Source of the DNA: Siphlonurus alternatus
Lineage: Eukaryota; Arthropoda; Insecta; Ephemeroptera; Siphlonuridae
DNA: 64,000 bases
NCBI GenBank assembly: GCA_949825025.1
Contig: OX463781.1
Location: forward strand, 4,443,370 to 4,507,369
Direction of reading: 5' to 3'
The position numbers and the translations under genes were made by a program. The notes beneath the pieces are model-generated. The model ran no database searches, had not been told where the DNA came from, and saw only the letters and a list, made by a program, of their open reading frames with translations. Each line of letters opens with the position of its first letter. Within the stretch, counting starts at the first letter, position 1. This document shows positions 30,643-41,629 of the stretch, piece after piece.

Positions 30643-30992
30643 TAAAGGTATACAGGCCTCAAATTACAAATTAGACAGACATTAAGTGTTGCTCAAGTTT
30701 ATAATCAACATTCGTATTATTTTTTACCTGCACGCGGTGCGTCTGTGCGAAGTCGCGCTATAAAGAAAGTCCTTGCTGACGTCACAACTCACAGCTAGCA
30801 CCAATTAGCATTGAGTTGTGACGTCATCAAGGACTTCGTGACGTCATCAAGGACTAAATTTCTTACTTTGAACTGCTACTTCGCATGGATGCATCACGCG
30901 TGGAAAAAAATGATGCGAATATTTATAATATACTGTAAACCCACTTGGTGGCTGTCTAATTTGTATTTTGAGGCCTGTATGCCTTTAATGAG
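30643..30992. mobile_element. Palindromic element with inner GACGTCA palindrome
   Basis: Ends ATTAAAGGTATACAGGCCTC and GAGGCCTGTATGCCTTTAAT are inverted, followed inward by AAATTAGACAG/CTGTCTAATTT. A second inner inverted pair is AAGTCCTTG.TGACGTCACAA / TTGTGACGTCATCAAGGACTT, with a further tandem GTGACGTCATCAAGGACT at 30839-30856. The tail of the 5S-derived SINE at 50395-50450 resembles its outer arm. Confidence 0.65.
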
Positions 30993-31555
30993 TTTTTTCG
31001 AAGGGTTTTACACGCAGGGTTCAGCTAACTTGGACACACGGCTCATTATCGGCGAGCGTGATGAAAAATTCATTTTTTTTAGACAACTACTTTTGTCCGC
31101 AGCGCCTGTGAAGTATAGGGAATAACATATATTTTTAAGATAGAGATAAGGCCAAAAACAATTATTATTTTTTTTTTTTTAATTTTCAGCATAGAACTTT
31201 CCCTTGGAAAGACAAATTAAAACCTGAATTAAAAAAAATCGGCTCGTTTAATTGTTTTGAAACTTTTTCTATGGCTTTTAGGCACTAATACCTGCCTCTC
31301 AAAAAAATTTCAGAATTTATATGAATTTGCTAAGGTTTACATGTTAATCAAAGGGAATTACGTCAAACAGCTGACCGGCGTTATCTCTACCTTAATATAT
31401 TGGATGTATAATTTTGTTCAAGTCGATCATCGATCGCTCACCAAAACTGCAATGACTCGACCCACCCTCCTCTGATTTTTGCCGTCAAAAAGTATCATAT
31501 AGAGACAAGAATAATTAGAGAAGTAGGCGTGGTCTCTAATAGCTCATTTGATACA

Positions 31556-31876
31556 GCCAAGGTTGGCTTTGTGCAGGTTAATTTGTCAGCTTTTGTTCCG
31601 GACCCATTGCACCGCGAAATTTAAAAAGCAGCATATATTGTGATTGGCGCATTTGAAAATTTCTCGGTGCAATGGGTCCTGATCGTCACTTGTCTTTCTT
31701 CTGATTGGTGGACTTATTGAACCGCAAAATTAGTGAATTTGAAATACTTGAATAAATTCAAATTCAAAATTGAAATTCAAAATTCTTTAAAGTTTCTAAA
31801 AGACAAAGATATGATTGGCAAGTCTTTTAGCATTGGTCCAATTGGTGGCATAACCTGATATAAAGCCAACCTTGCA
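31556..31876. mobile_element. Palindromic MITE in pseudogene D
   Basis: Ends GCCAAGGTTGGCTTTGT and TAAAGCCAACCTTGC are inverted. The inner part carries ACCCATTGCACCG / CGGTGCAATGGGT and repeated TGATTGG words. About 320 bp, with no coding capacity, in the intron between exon 2 and the fused last exon. Confidence 0.65.
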
Positions 31877-32322
31877 TGAATACAGCATCGGAGTACATAT
31901 CCGGGAAGTCCCACAGGTTCAATTCCTATCCGAGCTCATTCTTTTCTTCCAAATACTTATAATTGAACTTATATTATATGATTATACCGATGATGGATAA
32001 AAGCACATTGGAATTAATGTTCAAATTTCTCACCTCGTCAGCGGCAGCACTGCAGACCCACGTGATGTGCATGAGGCGCCTTTAAATCATGATTACCCAG
32101 CCAATAGAGTCTGCGATCACGTGTAGGTTTTCTGATCGCCAAACGACTTGGAGAGATCGAGGACTCCGACCAACGTGTAGTAGGCAGACTCCATGGTGTA
32201 AATAAAGCTCACGGTCCAGTTGTACAGCAGGTGCGCGTGGTAGAGTGCGCACACGGGGCCGGACAGCGCGCTCAGCTGACCGTGGTGCGCGCGCAGCTGC
32301 TCCAGACGGAGGGTGGAGACTC

Positions 32323-32345
32323 CAAGGATTTATACAAGATCCTTG
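32323..32345. mobile_element. 23-bp hAT-like mini-insertion in pseudogene exon
   Basis: A 23-bp imperfect palindrome beginning CAAGGATT and ending ATCCTTG, flanked by perfect 8-bp direct repeats GGAGACTC (32315-32322 and 32346-32353). The intact genes have a single GGAGACTC here. An 8-bp target duplication is the hAT hallmark. Net gain is 31 bp, so it shifts the frame. Confidence 0.7.
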
Positions 32346-34622
32346 GGAGACTCGAGCAGATCGCTCCTCGGATAGATCCTGCAGGGAGTATAGAGGACAT
32401 AAAGGACCAAGAGATGGCGCTGACGTCTGTGAAATTCTGCTCTTTGCATCGAGGATATGGCAATACATATCGCATGGGGAGAATTATCAAATTTTTAAAA
32501 AAAGAAATCAATGATGAAGTTGAAATATATTTTTTTTTTTATTTGTCGGAAAATATTTGACCACTAACTATGGTGTTGTCATTTCTGTAAATTATTCTGT
32601 GGCTGCTGAAGGAGCATTGACATGATTTTACAATGTTAATCATATACAGCAATCCTCGCCAGAGAAGCACGTAGTTTCAGCAGATACCACTAGGTTCGCA
32701 CTAACTTTATGACGCCAATACTAAGTTTCGTATTTAACTTGGTTTATAAGTGCTTGCATGTGACGTCAGATTGGGAGTTTCAATGGTCGTCGGATTTCTT
32801 GTTAGTGGATCTAGAGCCATATACATAAGCATATAGGATGAAACATTAAAAAAAAATACTTTAACAAGTACAAAAAAAAATTAATCATACTTTTTATTAT
32901 TGTACAAACGTTACATTTTAATATCCAGCCAATTACATAAAGTTAACAGTTGATGTATAGTATATATACAAAGTGCATTTCCTTAATGGGGACATACGTA
33001 CATGACCAAAATGTGTCAATTGCCCCAAAATACCAACCAACCAACCGTATTTCCTTAATTAGAATCTCAAACTTTAACTTCTATATATAACCTACAAATA
33101 TTTTTTTTTGTCCTAACACATCTTTCTTTTCCACACACACACACATACACACACACAAAATTAAACATAATTTGATACAACAAAAAAATTAAGTGATGTA
33201 CATTATTTTTATTGCTGTTCACCATCTTCATATTAATAACCTATAAAATTTATTTATTTATGAATGTCAGTTATAATTTTAATATTTTAATTCAGTTCGA
33301 TTTTTTTTTTATTATTTTTTTTTACCAAGGAAACAAAATTATAACTATTTAATTTATGATATATATTATGTCCTAAATACCTAGGTAAGAAATACCTTGT
33401 GTTATTTTTTTATGTGATAAATTGTACTATCATAAAAATTAAAAAAAAAAAATGTAAACTTACCTGAATTTCGTCATTGATAAAACGAAAATACTCTTTC
33501 TGCATCCACACCATGATAATCATTTCCTCTTCTATCAACCATTGCAAGGCTCGAAATAAAAATATCAACTCCTTCTCACTCACTCCAAACTTGCTAGTAC
33601 CTTCAAACAATTTAATACTATTGCTATAATGATAATGAGAAAAATTAGAGACCATATCACTAGTACAGACGTACTTACAAATAGTTTTAGGTCGTTTTTT
33701 AAAGGTTTTGAACATTTTAATTTTTGCCTCAGAACACGTAAGTAGTGATAAATATCAAAGGAATACTTTGCATTAGTAATTTTCATAGTTAAAATAGGAA
33801 CTGCAGAGAAAAATGTAAGAACATATCTGAGACAAGAAATGAAATTCATAGTCGTCATTTTCGATTGATATTTGAACATGAAGGAGTTTACTTTTGGCAC
33901 GAAGTAAACTACAACAGGCTGATAATATAGTGAAAAATGCAAAAAGAAATATGTTGAATTTAGTACGACTTTGGTACAATGTATATCACACCCAAAGAGC
34001 CTCATGAAGAAAAGAAATGCTCCCAGAACTCGTTTCATGATCTAGCGAGAAATGACAGTGTATGGAGTGGGTGTTTTCTACATAAAATTCCTTCCATTAT
34101 TTTTTTTTTCTAATAATTTATAATATAATTCGTTTTTTTATATTTAATATTTACCAAAGAAATATATTGCATTTAAAATAATTATTAATATTGGGAATTT
34201 ATATTTAAATTATACACTTATAAATATATTATACAGAAATATTATTAACCAAATTACTTTTTATCGATTATTTTTATTTTAAGAATAAGCAATCACTCTA
34301 GCCGAGGGTAAAAGTTCTGTCGGTTTCAACATGTTTATCACAATAACAAGATACAACATGTTTGTCAAGTCGATTTTCTGAAGATTTAATTTGTATAATA
34401 CATTTCAATTAATATCTATACCAACAAAATATAACTTTAGAGTGTTGATCAAATACTGTATATACTTAGCAATGTAAATTAATATTAACACTCAAGTAGT
34501 TGCATGAATATTGCAATTTGATTTGCAAGGTAAAATGATGTTTTTTATCAGAAAAAAAAACAGTAGTAGTAGAGAAGAAATAAGAGCAGGATTTTTTAAT
34601 CTTCACGTCACCAAAGCAGGGT

Positions 34623-34712
34623 TCAGTGAACCTGATCGCACGGCTCCGGGTGGCTGATGGTGTGCAACTGAACCAGCACTAATAGCATGAAGGCAATCAC
34701 TGCACCTATCAT
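34623..34712 (-). pseudogene. Orphan GR last exon
   Basis: Encodes MIGAVIAFMLLVLVQLHTIS and ends in PEPCDQVH then TGA (34625-34623). This is clearly exon 5 of the GR family with changed signature residues (QL instead of QF). The splice acceptor is CAA instead of CAG. No matching exons 2-4 were found between it and gene E's own last exon at 37463, so it is a leftover of a lost gene copy. Confidence 0.8.
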
Positions 34713-34900
34713 TTGAAAAGTGAGTAATTTTTTTTAAATAAGTTTGTAGGTTTATTATAATTAAACGTTAAATCCATATTATAATCTGCAGTAGACTTTA
34801 GACCTGCTTAAAAATCGTCATGCAACGTCTTTTTCTATGCTTGAAATATTTGCATGACTGTGACGTCACAGCCTATTGCAACAAAATTTTAAAGGTTTTA

Positions 34901-35105
34901 AGGTGGATTTTCATGAGAGGTAACGGTGATGCGACGCGATTTTGACGTAATAACAAGCTGTAAAATAATATGCGGCGAGAGAATTCGCCGAATATCGCGT
35001 TAATTACGATGCTCTTTTTCTTTTACTCGCCAAATATGGCCGCCAATGGACATTACAACAAGTGCGCATTATTCGCGTCGCGTTGCAGGCTGGAATTCGC
35101 TCATG
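34901..35105. mobile_element. MITE, family M2, truncated copy
   Basis: Starts AGGTGGATTTTCATG after a TTA (34898-34900) and contains GATGCGACGCGATTTTGACG and AATATGGCCGCCAATGG as in the complete copies. The right inverted end is missing. The 133-aa open frame across it is repeat sequence. Confidence 0.65.
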
Positions 35106-36170
35106 ATTGTTTCAAAAACGAAATAAATAAAAAAAATATTGACAATTTTATTGAGGTCCTCTATGATGTTAATATTCAATATATATTTTTTTTTTCATTT
35201 ATGATGTTTCAATTTAACCCTATAGCATTATCAAAGTATATAAATGACATATCTATTCTCTGGCATTATATAGACATTTTTAAGGTCTTTCTTGTCCCAT
35301 GCATTGCCAATGAGGAAGGGAGTGGCAGATACAGGCGTGCAGATCCCTATTTTGAGAAATTTAAATTTTGATTCCTCACATTTTTTTTAATAAGTTGCTT
35401 GGTGGCTAACTGAGGGTTATTAATTATTTCAGAATTTTTGGACACCCTTTTATCATTTTCCTGCTTTAAAAGTGTTGTGGATAACCCCCTCCCCCCCTCT
35501 TTATATTGACAAAGTCAAGTTCACTTATTATTAAGCACTTGCACGTTAACATGACGTAATATAACAAACACACTTAACCAATCTGAAAAAACAAACAAAT
35601 ACAAATTTATTGCTTTATTATTTAAATTAATTTACAGTAAATTTAGTAAAATTAATTAAATAATTAAAATTATTACAATTATATAATTAATACTATTATA
35701 TACAATTATTCACGAATGATTGGTTTGCTGTAGAAATATATGCATAGCAGCATAATAAAGTTATGTTGACAATATTATTTATTCCTAATTATTATGCGTC
35801 TACACAAAACTTATTGATAATCTAAATAATTTTATTTGTAAAGAGAGTTTACAAAATATTTACATTGATATATTTAGAAAGCAAACAAACAGTACTTATG
35901 GCTCACATTCATTAACTTGATTATAATATGATCACATGATGATACATAATAACTGAAGAATGAAACATATGATAATTAATATATTATATATATATTTATA
36001 ATAGTACTACTCGCTACCTGTCAGCATAGATTTTTAGCAAGTTGTAAGTTCTAGTTTTAAAATTAATATCTATTATAAACCAAAATTTATAATAATTCCT
36101 TTTTGAAATATTAATTTACACATTGCAGTGAATTTTAAACAAATAAATGTTCTTTGACTTGAATTAAGGC
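35106..36170. other. AT-rich spacer upstream of the M7 palindrome
   Basis: No gene, RNA or clear repeat was recognised in this ~1 kb; it is mostly A/T with one poly-C stretch near 35495. Confidence 0.4.
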
Positions 36171-36173
36171 AGA

Positions 36174-36534
36174 AAACACACGGATCAGCTGGTCCAATGC
36201 TAAAAATATCCCATTCATAAAAATTATGAAAAATATTTATAATGTTCTCCTCTACATCCCCTATCAGTAGCTAAAATATCAGGAACAAATACAATCTAGT
36301 TTTTGAGTTTTTAATTTTTACAGTTGACTAATTTAACATGGAGAAATGGAACTTCCATGTTAAATTGGTCAACTTAAAAAATTAATAACTCAAAAACTAG
36401 CTCGTTTTTGTATACCTGATATTTTAGCTACTGATAGGGGATGTAGAGGAGAACATTTTATTTTTTTTCATAATTTTTATGAATGGGATTTTTTTAGCAT
36501 TGGGCCAGCTGATCCGTATTATCTCTAACTTAAG
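36174..36534. mobile_element. Long palindromic element, family M7, copy 1
   Basis: 361-bp near-perfect hairpin. TTAAGGCAGA...ACGGATCAGCTGG at the left mirrors CCAGCTGATCCGT...CTTAA at the right, with inner CTCCTCTACATCCCCTATCA / TGATAGGGGATGTAGAGGAG. The centre is TTAACATGGAG/CTCCATGTTAA. Another full copy is at 48979-49351 and a partial one at 52949-53155. Confidence 0.82.
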
Positions 36535-36537
36535 AAA

Positions 36538-36864
36538 ATATAATTGACAACCTGCATGCAAAATTTTTTTACAAAAAAATGAATAGAGAGGGCACCAAAG
36601 TATGCTACTATGATTTTTTTCAGATTTGTTTGAGACCCGGACTTATTATTTTAAATAATTATCGAAAGTTGGCATCCCTGAATCCTTAATTAAATAAGGA
36701 TAGGGCCTTGTAACGCCTCCTTGAGGTGTGGCCACACTTTCAATAATTATTTAAAAATATAGTTCTGATTTTCAAACAAATCTTAAAAAATTCAGAGTAG
36801 CAAAATTTGGTACCCTCTATTCATTTTTGCAATAGCAAATTTTCATGTCGGTTAACGTCCATTA
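36538..36864. mobile_element. Palindromic MITE, family M1, copy 3
   Basis: Starts four bases after the M7 hairpin. Arms TTGACAACCTGCATG, GACCCGGACTTATTATTTTA and the right half AATTTGGTACCCTCTATTC match copy 2 at 2616, including the CCCTGAATCCTTAATTAA core. Confidence 0.7.
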
Positions 36865-37100
36865 ATTTAAAAGTTTCGGAACTCCCCATACCAGACATCC
36901 TTTACGTAATGTTTGAAATTTTGTATAATATCTAAGATGATAATCCAATTATACTTTGTTCAATGGACAACCTTCATGAAAGTGTGTAATTGTGAATTTG
37001 GATAGATCCAGCTATGTACTAGATTTTTTATAACCTCAAACATCTTTAGAAAATCTTGCTGCAAATTGCAATTTTTTCACATCGTATTAAACTTGCCAGC

Positions 37101-37218
<118 letters not shown>

Positions 37219-37379
37219 AAATAGTTATATATATTTATACTTCTTTCGCTGGATTTTGAGGGCATTAGCGGTTTCATTTTTATTTTATTTTTAAATACTT
37301 AACTTGAGGTTCTCTATCCAAATTTGCAATAACAAATACCATGCAGGTTTCCAATGTGGGTAAATGTATGAACACGTCA

Positions 37380-40300
37380 TCACGGCTGGTTGCACGGCTC
37401 GGGGTGGGTGATGGTGTGGAACTGAACTAGCACCAACATGTAGGCCATCACTGCACCCGTCATCTGAACAGAAAGGGGGAAACTTGATTAGCTTCTTTAT
37501 TGTGAACAAAAACAAACAAATATATTTTAACTCCAATGATAAAAAATGGGCAACCTGCATGAAATATTAGAAATTTAGGTAGAAAAACTAATGTTGTGTG
37601 TTGACAATTATTTTCATGATTTTTTTAACATTATAAAAATTGACGAAAAAGATGATGTGACATCATTAAAGCGCGGAAAAAAGTCATTTTGCCTATTTGT
37701 GCATATGAGGACTATTTTATTGTCATTTAGGATGTCCAAAGATCTCCAGAAGTGGATTAAATTGAGCATATAAAAAAAGAGAATATTTAGACTATTTTTG
37801 GAGTTTGAGACTATTTTGGCAAAAATTGACTTTTTGTGACTTTTTGAGATATTTTTAGTGCATTTCAACTATTTTCTTCATATTGAGAAAAAAAAAAAAA
37901 AAAGAAAAAAAAAGGAAGAAACTAGAAACAAAGACTTCAGTCTGTATAAGGGAGGTCTGTGTAAAGAAATATAAAAAAAAAATAATACTTTTTTAAAGAC
38001 ACTTTTAAATAGCACTTTTGAAACGCCTTTTTGCTGTATTTTCTAAAAAAAAGTGACTTTTTTATAGACTATTTTTTAAAAAAAAGTGACTTTTTGTAGA
38101 CTATTTTCTAAAAATAAGTTGACTTTTTAGGCGCCTATATTTCGAAAAAAATGAGACTTTTTTCCGCGCTCTAGACATCATAGCCTTACAACGTGTTTTT
38201 TAATGCTGAATGTTAAACACTTGTATGACTATATGAAGTCATGGCATTTTGAAGCTAGATTTTGAGGGTGTAAAAAGGTGCTTTTCCTTGAAGCGATGTC
38301 AAGCGAAACTCGGCGGTTTGCGTGAGAAAAGCTCATGCAATAGAGTATATCGACGTCAAAATGTTTTATTGCAAAAATAGATAGAGGGTGCAAAGTAATG
38401 CCACTTTGATTTTCTTCAGATTTTCAGTGCCCTAGCTGGAAGTATTACTAAAAAGTTTTGCCAAGGTCCGGTTCGAAACCACGCCCCTTTTAGGTCCTAT
38501 CCTTTTATTGAGAGGCGTTAAGAGACGTTGCTCTCTCTCTACTTTCAATAATTTTTTAAAACTAGTTTTTGGACTCTAAAAAAATTGAAAAAAAATCATT
38601 TTGCACCCTCTATCTATTTCTGCAATAAAAAAATTTGAGGTCGATACTCGATTGCACCAAGAGCCAAACTCATGGTCAATGTCCTGAATATAAAAGACCT
38701 TCCCGAGGTACCTTCTCACCATGTAGATGAGTGAGAGATCCAGAGGGATGCTGCCGTACATAGAGTACTGTACCCTGATGTGGAGGAGCTGCTCTCGAAA
38801 CAGACGCACCTGTCAACCAAAGTCACGTGTGAACAAAAAATTTTAACTTGAGACGAAAATATTGCTACCGTATACCTCTTCTCTTAACGTTGCATTAGTT
38901 GTAGAAAATTCCAGTTTCTGTATTAAGCTTCGTGTATGATCAGCCTGTTGAAAATAATATGGAAATATTATTATAAAGAACGCAATGTTATGAATATAAT
39001 GCTGTCAATTTAATAAGTTTTTTAATATATATTTCGTTTTAATTTTAATAAATGAAATTCATTATTTATAAGCAATGCAATACCAATAAGTTCATTTATT
39101 TTTCTTATTCAACAACGAGAAAATTTAATAGCACTTCCATGCTTTTTGAAGCCTAGTTTTATAATGTACTCCTTGGGAAATCACATTTTTTTTCTCGTTT
39201 TTTTTTTGTTTTATTTAGGGGCTTCATTGATAGGCAGCTTGTTTCCTACTTGGATAGCTAGCCTTATTTTTAGAGTCAGGATTTAGCTAGTATGTGTGGG
39301 AGATTCTTTTACAGAAAGTAAAATTTCAAATAATATGCTTTTGTTTGTTTCTTGGAGCTGCAGTTCCAGTGAATCATGCAGGTCCAAATTTCAAGCTGTC
39401 CTGACGTGTATACAAAACACGAAAAAAAGGTTCCGTTTACACGTATGTCACCCCACCTTATGCTCACATAAACACAAGACATACAGAACCATTCTATCTC
39501 ACCTCTGTAACTGCAGCGTTGCAGATCCAGGTGATGTGGATAAGGCGCGTATACATGAGAAGAAACCACGAGATCGAGTCTGGCACTGCGAGCATTCGGA
39601 AACTGGCCAGCGTGTTAGAGAGGTTGAGGACTCCGACCAAAGTGTAGTAGGCAGCCTCCATGGTGTCGATGAAGTTCACTGTCCAGCTGTACAGCAGGTG
39701 CGCCTGGTAGAGTGCGCACACGGGGCCGGACAGTGCGCTCAGCTGACCGTGGTGCGCGCGTAACTGCTCAAGACGGTCAGCACTCTTCTTCTTAGGGTCA
39801 AGACCCTGTTGAATAAAGGTACAGTCATTGTTTTTGAAGATTCTCCTTTGCGGCTTTGTTAATCACCATGTTCCGTGCCCCATGCCGGGGCAGTTCCTAA
39901 CACAAGGCCACAGGCGCCTCCTTTCCTATCAATAATCCTTCCACCTGTTGTTAATACTGTTGTTAAGTTTGAATGTTTACACCAATAGCAGAATATGCTG
40001 TAGTAAGCTAACATAAGGTCTGTTCGTAAATACACAATCAGAAAGAATCGATTATTTGTGATGAACCTGATATATATTCTATTTACGAATCGATTCTTTC
40101 TGATTGTGTATTTACGAACATACCTATTGTAATAATAAAAATAAATAAATAAAGAATATTGCAGGGCATGGTGATTACCAGGGCTGCGAGTGAGAAATTT
40201 TGAGAAAATTTTCAATTTGACGAGTGTAAAATCAAGTTAACATAAAATATCATAATAATAACTGATGTATTATCAATTTAAGCCTGACTCATAGCAGATA

Positions 40301-41629
40301 ATTGTTACAATTGTACCATGTTAATCAGTTTCAAGTTTCAAGATGTTGTTTACAATTTTACCTTTTAAATTATATTTTGTAGAGTCCAGATAATTTATTT
40401 ATGTAGTCACAGTGTTCTATGAGTCTTTTTCACTTAAGGTATGCTGAAGAATCTCCCGTCCCCTCCTTATCTCAGGCATCGCGGTGAATTTGTAAAGAAA
40501 TGTCTGCTTCAGCGGGTAAAATGTCAAAACATTGCCTTGAAGCTATGCAACTTGTTGAGCACATAAATAGAGCAGGTTGCATACACAGCAGGGGCAATGT
40601 CAACGAATGTACTGTACAGTGTAAATCAATACCTCGTGGATATACGACACTTATATTCTGATATTTAAAGAATTTTGTTAATTAGAATGTTACCGATATC
40701 AGAAATAAGCGTATTAACATTAAAAATTATGATACGAGTAAGAATTGTTACTGATTACAATCATTTAGTAAAGCAAGGCTGACTTAAAATTTATTACATT
40801 AAAATTTTTAGTGCTTTTTCAGAATTAAGAAATACAACATAATCTTAATTTGAATTAAAATTTATTGTTACAACAATGAAAAGTGGGCAGTGTTTCATCA
40901 ATGCTCTGTTTCTATTTGGTCTATTGGACAATTATTAGATTTATTAAGTTTATTTGACCATATGGCATAGAAATAAACAATATAAGTTAAAACTTAATAT
41001 GAAGGAATAATAATTATTACATATTTTATTTGACTACATCAACTTACCTCAATTTCTTTGTTGATATAAAATAGAAATTCCTTTTGTATCCACACGAGAA
41101 TCACAACTTCTTCTTCAATAATACAATGCAGTCCACGGAAAGCAAGTATGAACTCCACAACACTCAGATGATATGAACTTTGAGTCTCCCACAAATAAAT
41201 TTGCTTTAAAATGAAAAATACAAGAAGAAGCCAAAAACACACAGAAAATGTTTTAACAAATCTATTCAAGTCTCTTTTGAACAATATATTAACATTTATT
41301 TTATGTTTTAAATGTTTTAAGGTTGAAAATATTATTGATAAATCTTTTCTATATGATAATTTTAATTTTAAAATAGGTATTGCAGAGAAAAACAAGATAA
41401 ATAATCTGATACCACCAATTGAACTCATTGTTGCATTTTCATAATCATCTTCTTTAATGTTGAATTTAACGTTAAAATATGATACTCTAGCTCGGTAAAA
41501 ACAACAAAACGATAAAAATAAAACGAAAATAACAAAATGTAGTTGAGCTAAAATACTATATTTTTTATAAAATAATTTACAACCGAAAAGACTTGAAGAA
41601 AGAATAAATGGTCGGAGAGACTTTTTCAT
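37380..41629 (-). CDS. Gustatory receptor gene E (7tm_7 family), mosaic
   Basis: Five phase-0 exons: 41629-41048 (194 codons), 39805-39503 (101), 38944-38876 (23), 38809-38720 (30) and 37463-37380 (27 plus TGA); 375 aa, canonical splice sites, no stop. Exon 1 (MKKSLRPFILSSSLFGC) is clearly diverged from A/B/C. Exon 2 has its own ends (GLDPKKKSADRL and a NTLASFRMLAV segment), but its middle, from RLEQLRAHHGQ to VGVLNLS, differs from gene A at a single residue. Exons 3 and 4 (MYGSIPLDLSLIYM) are E-specific, and exon 3 shares QKLEF with gene F. Exon 5 (VMAYMLVLVQFHTITHPEPC) is identical to gene B up to PEPC, then ends NQP. This patchwork suggests gene conversion from an A/B/C-type donor. Intron 4 contains an M1 MITE. 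Confidence 0.88.
38344..38650. mobile_element. MITE, family M1, B-box subtype
   Basis: Ends TATATCGACGTCAAAATG and CATTTTTT..TTGAGGTCGATA-type are inverted, with TTATTGCAAAAATAGATAG and CTATCTATTTCTGCAATAA inside. The core contains CCGGTTCGAAACC, a Pol III B-box-like word. Located in intron 4 of GR gene E. Confidence 0.7.
39839..40228. mobile_element. M10 element interrupted by an M9 hairpin
   Basis: The outer arms GCGGCTTTGTTAATCACCATG and CATGGTGATTACCAGGGCTGC match the compact copy at 21586-21715. The middle holds an M9 hairpin at 40015-40133 (AGGTCTGTTCGTAAATAC / GTATTTACGAACATACCT). Located in intron 1 of GR gene E. Confidence 0.62.

Larger units (their letters stand above)
29050..31020. 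other. Repeat-filled spacer between GR gene C and pseudogene D
   Basis: 29050-29940 is AT-rich with nothing recognised. 29945-30440 is a nested MITE pair, 30485-30640 is a right-hand half of an M1 element, and 30643-30992 is another palindromic element. No gene seen. Confidence 0.6.
31021..34038 (-). pseudogene. Gustatory receptor pseudogene D
   Basis: A member of the A/B/C subgroup with many lesions. Exon 1 (34038-33464) starts MKRVLGAFLFFMRLFGCD but has a 2-bp insertion after FGCD, a deletion that removes the NATMS region, and further indels near the LIAQE..LWE segment; its 3' part (FGVSEKELIFLF) and donor are normal. Exon 2 (32378-32034) has a 31-bp insertion (23-bp palindrome plus 8-bp duplication), then a frame-changing indel and a TAA. 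Exon 3 (31105-31050) has a TAA and is fused through five filler bases (ATTAT on the plus strand) to the last 24 bases of exon 5 (31044-31021, ending in the family's TGA), so exon 4 and most of exons 3 and 5 are deleted. It cannot encode a receptor. Confidence 0.92.

Noticed and set aside
31885..31945. tRNA-like segment with a GGTTCAATTCC B box
   Set aside because: Only the B box is convincing; no acceptor stem or A box could be matched.
34970..35371. 133-codon plus-strand frame
   Set aside because: Its first third is an M2 MITE and the rest is AT-rich low-complexity sequence; no protein similarity recognised.
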